Assembly (NCBI RefSeq): GCF_014191255.1
Contig: NZ_JACHWH010000009.1
Location: forward strand, 62,001 to 126,000
Source of the DNA: Amycolatopsis bartoniae
Lineage (GTDB): Bacteria; Actinomycetota; Actinomycetes; Mycobacteriales; Pseudonocardiaceae
Reading direction: 5' to 3'
DNA length: 64,000 nt
The translations under genes and the position numbers were made by a program. This document shows, piece after piece, positions 61,764 to 64,000 of the stretch. The notes below the pieces were generated by a model. That model was given only the letters and a program-made list of their open reading frames with translations, did no database searches and was not told where the DNA came from. Every line of letters starts with the position of its first letter. The first letter of the stretch is position 1.

Positions 61764-62918
61764 TCAGCGCACGCTCATCGCCAGCACCGCCACGTCGTCG
61801 TCCAGTCCCGCGCCGAAACTGCGCAGCAGCCCGGTGATCGCGTCGACCAGCGCGGGTGCGGTGGTGGGGGCCAGCGCCTTCGTGAACGCGTGCAGCGCTT
61901 CCTCGCCGTAGCGCTCGCGCCCGGTCGTGCGGGCCTCGAACAGCCCGTCGGTGTAGAGCAGCAGCGCGTCACCGGGACCGAGGTGCGCCGAGGTGGTGGC
62001 GAAGACCGTGTTGGGCAGAATGCCGACCAGCTGCCCGCCCGGGGTGTGCAGCGGCTCCAGGGATCCGTCGGCCCGCAGGACCAGCGCCGGCGGATGGCCG
62101 CCGCTGGCGAGCGTGATGTCGCAGCCGTTCTCCCCCGGCACCAGCACGCCGTAGAGCACGGTGCAGAACTGCCCGTACTCCTGCTGCAGCACGGTGTCGA
62201 GCGTTTTCAGCACCGCCTCGGGCGCGGAGTCGTGGACCGCGGCGGCCCGCAGCGTGTATCGCGTCAGCGACGTCACGGACGCGGCCTCCGCGCCCTTGCC
62301 GCACACGTCGCCGAGGAAGAACCCCCAGCGCCCGGCGGCGAGCGGGAACAGGTCGTAGAAGTCGCCACCGATCTGGTCCGCCGACGCCGGGTGGTAGTAC
62401 GCCGCGACCTCCAGTCCGGGCGGCGCGGTCAGGTTCGGCGGCAGCAGGCTGCGCTGCAGGGTGGTGACGAGCTGCTGCACGCGGTCGCGTTCGCGGTCGG
62501 CGTCCCGGCGGGCCCGCAGCAGCTCGCGCTCGTAGGCCCGCCGGTCGCGCGCCTCGAACAGCGTGGTGCGGATCTGCCTCGGCTCCCCGTCCGGCCCGGC
62601 CTTCACCGCGGACGTCGCCAGCACCGGCAGCCGCGACCCGTCGGCGGCGACCAGTTCGAGCGCGACGCCGCCCAGCTCGCCCTGCATCCGCAGCAGGGGC
62701 GCGAAGTGCGTCTCGTGGTACAGCTTGCCGCCGACGGTCAGCAGGTCGGCGAACCGCAGCCGCCCCACCACGTCCTCCCGCCGGTACCCGAGCCAGCCCA
62801 GCAACCGGGCGTTGATCCTGGTGATCCGCCCGTCGGGGAGCGTGGACAGGTAGCCGCAGGGCGCGTTCTCGTAGAGGTCCTCGGCGCTGTCGTCGAACTC
62901 GGGCCCACCCGCGGTCAT
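61764..62918 (-). CDS. rsbP: RsbP-like PAS-PP2C phosphatase
   Basis: This 384-residue protein has a PAS domain (10-125, Tyr-Glu-Asn-Ala-Pro-Cys-Gly-Tyr), a coiled-coil linker (125-155) and a SpoIIE/RsbU PP2C domain (165-384) with Gly-Gly-Asp-Phe-Tyr-Asp, Gly-Asp-Val-Cys-Gly-Lys-Gly and Leu-Leu-Tyr-Thr-Asp-Gly. This is the architecture of Bacillus RsbP, which dephosphorylates the STAS protein RsbV under energy stress and needs the hydrolase RsbQ. The RsbQ homolog lies 4 nt upstream in the same operon. Confidence 0.85.
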   Translation of the reverse strand: MTAGGPEFDDSAEDLYENAPCGYLSTLPDGRITRINARLLGWLGYRREDVVGRLRFADLLTVGGKLYHETHFAPLLRMQGELGGVALELVAADGSRLPVLATSAVKAGPDGEPRQIRTTLFEARDRRAYERELLRARRDADRERDRVQQLVTTLQRSLLPPNLTAPPGLEVAAYYHPASADQIGGDFYDLFPLAAGRWGFFLGDVCGKGAEAASVTSLTRYTLRAAAVHDSAPEAVLKTLDTVLQQEYGQFCTVLYGVLVPGENGCDITLASGGHPPALVLRADGSLEPLHTPGGQLVGILPNTVFATTSAHLGPGDALLLYTDGLFEARTTGRERYGEEALHAFTKALAPTTAPALVDAITGLLRSFGAGLDDDVAVLAMSVR

Positions 62919-62922
62919 CGGC

Positions 62923-63726
62923 TCACTCGGCGGCGAACGCCGCGATCGCCTCCGTCGTCTGCTCCGGAGCGCTCAGCTGCGGACAGTGGCCGACGGCATC
63001 GAGGGTGACCAGGCGGCAGCCGGGGATGTGGTCGCGCACGTACGCGCCGACCTCGCGGGGCGCGATGGCGTCGTGCGCGCATTCGATGGCGAGCGAGGGC
63101 ACCGGCACCTTCGGCAGGTCCGCGCGGTTGTCGGAGAGGAAGGTGGCGCGGGCGAACACGCTCGCGATGTCGGGATCGGTGCGGCAGAAGGCGTTGGTCA
63201 GCTCGTCGTTCAGCTCCGGCCGGTCCGGGGTGCCCATGATCACCGGGGCCATCGTCGCGGACCAGCCGAGGTAGTTGCTGTCCAGCGAGTCGAGCAGCTC
63301 GTCGATGTCGGCGCGGCTGAACCCGCCCCGGTAGTCGCCGTCGTTCAGGTAGCACGGCGACGGGGTGAGCAGGACCAGCTTCGCGAACCGCTCCGGCGCG
63401 GCGATCGTGGCCAGCACGCCGATCATCGCGGACACCGAGTGCCCGACGAACACGACGTCCCGCAGGTCCAGCTCCTCGCACAGCTCCACGACGTCGGCGG
63501 CGTACCCGTCCAGGCTCGCGTACCGCCGCGGGTCCCAGGCCGACGCATCCGAGCGGCCGGCGCCGACGTGGTCGAACAGCACGACGCGGAACCGCTCGGC
63601 CAGCGCGGGCGCCACCAGCCGCCACAGGTGCTGGTCACACCCGAAACCGTGGGCGAGCAGGAGCACCCGCCCGCCGGGGTTGCCGATCGCCACCACGTTG
63701 TTCCTGCTGTGCACGTCCACCGGCAC
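62923..63726 (-). CDS. rsbQ: RsbQ-like alpha/beta hydrolase
   Basis: This 267-residue protein aligns with Bacillus RsbQ: His-Gly-Phe-Gly-Cys-Asp-Gln near residue 26, nucleophile Ser97 in Gly-His-Ser-Val-Ser-Ala-Met-Ile-Gly, the acid in Cys-Ala-His-Asp, and His in Gly-His-Cys-Pro-Gln-Leu-Ser. RsbQ generates or binds a small ligand that switches on RsbP. The same fold gave rise to the plant strigolactone/karrikin receptors. The GTG at 63726 starts the gene, and the next gene begins 4 nt after its stop. Confidence 0.88.
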   Translation of the reverse strand: MPVDVHSRNNVVAIGNPGGRVLLLAHGFGCDQHLWRLVAPALAERFRVVLFDHVGAGRSDASAWDPRRYASLDGYAADVVELCEELDLRDVVFVGHSVSAMIGVLATIAAPERFAKLVLLTPSPCYLNDGDYRGGFSRADIDELLDSLDSNYLGWSATMAPVIMGTPDRPELNDELTNAFCRTDPDIASVFARATFLSDNRADLPKVPVPSLAIECAHDAIAPREVGAYVRDHIPGCRLVTLDAVGHCPQLSAPEQTTEAIAAFAAE

Positions 63727-63771
63727 ATCCTGTCACTGTCGCGCCGCCCTCGCCGCCCCGCGAGACCGGGT

Positions 63772-64000
63772 TCAGCCGGCGCCGTCGCCGACGCGCTGCT
63801 GCTGCGTGTCCCGCCGCACCTGCTGTGCCCGCTCGGTGATCGACCGCACCTGCTCGGCGAGGCCGACGTGCCGGCCTTCGAGGGCGGCGTGCGCTTCCGC
63901 GAGCGGTGAGAGCAGGCTCGCCGCGTCGTCGTCGGCCAGCGCCTCCTGCACGCGGTCCTGCGCCCGCTCGTCGAGCCCTTCCAGCGCGCCGATCTGCCCG
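63772..64000 (-). CDS. Partial gene, C-terminal 75 residues
   Basis: An open frame enters from the right edge and stops at 63772. The visible tail is highly helical and charged (Glu-Gly-Leu-Asp-Glu-Arg-Ala-Gln, then Leu-Ala-Glu-Gln-Val-Arg-Ser-Ile-Thr-Glu-Arg-Ala-Gln-Gln-Val-Arg-Arg), with G/C-rich third positions. It looks like a coiled-coil end. I cannot assign a family from this fragment. Confidence 0.6.
   Translation of the reverse strand, partial: GQIGALEGLDERAQDRVQEALADDDAASLLSPLAEAHAALEGRHVGLAEQVRSITERAQQVRRDTQQQRVGDGAG

Overview
The window is about 70 % GC, with dense genes, GTG/TTG starts, 4-nt ATGA/GTGA overlaps, F420-type oxidoreductases, MarR/XRE-DUF5753 regulators and RsbU/RsbW/STAS partner-switching genes. 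This points to an actinomycete chromosome, most likely Pseudonocardiaceae (Amycolatopsis-like). That placement rests on gene content and style, not on a database match. I saw no rRNA, tRNA, CRISPR array, insertion sequence, prophage or replication origin.

Layout. 1-9.8 kb: N-terminus of a membrane sensor, two small membrane proteins, a LysR/LLM oxidoreductase pair, leuB, an old-yellow-enzyme gene, a second DnaN-like clamp, ilvA, a frameshifted secreted gene and a MerR/SDR pair. 9.8-18.9 kb: a degenerate tandem repeat built from the end of a metallo-hydrolase gene, an MFS-hydrolase operon, a MarR/quinone-reductase pair, a DMT transporter, a three-gene stress-envelope operon (Holin-X and DUF3618 types) and an IclR-controlled 3-oxoacid CoA-transferase. 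19-22.8 kb: a three-gene signalling operon made of a PP2C phosphatase, a CarH-like vitamin-B12 light-sensor candidate and a STAS antagonist. 22.9-28 kb: secreted polysaccharide-active proteins (beta-helix protein with glucan-binding modules, ricin-type lectin, GH15 enzyme). 28-34.6 kb: transporter, small proteins, XRE regulator, YchJ, SRPBCC, SDR, MarR-GNAT and GT9. 34.6-39 kb: alcohol dehydrogenase, DUF59 and amidohydrolase genes with a divergent AcoR/MimR-type activator, the accessory half of a propane-monooxygenase locus without the monooxygenase. 39-43.4 kb: a 1366-residue sensor kinase/receiver/phosphatase/anti-sigma-kinase fusion with its own STAS protein. 43.5-53 kb: glycogen-binding-like, phytase-like, DUF2231, CtaG, DUF2243, DUF4383, methyltransferase, flavoprotein, LLM/AraC and hydrolase/flavin-monooxygenase genes. 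53-64 kb: SDR, Ser/Thr kinase, S9 peptidase, a large subtilase-like protease with sedolisin-like catalytic residues, a hydrolase, an RsbP-RsbQ energy-stress pair and a truncated gene.

The unifying theme is general-stress signalling. Three separate partner-switching inputs (B12/light candidate, multi-sensor hybrid kinase, RsbQP) lie in one window. At least four intergenic regions carry the same SigB/SigF-type promoter (GTTT, 15-16 nt, GGGTA), in front of small membrane or envelope genes and an SDR. No sigma-factor gene is present, so the target sigma factor must be encoded elsewhere. The most novel candidate system is the phosphatase / CarH-like B12 protein / STAS operon at 19.2-22.3 kb.
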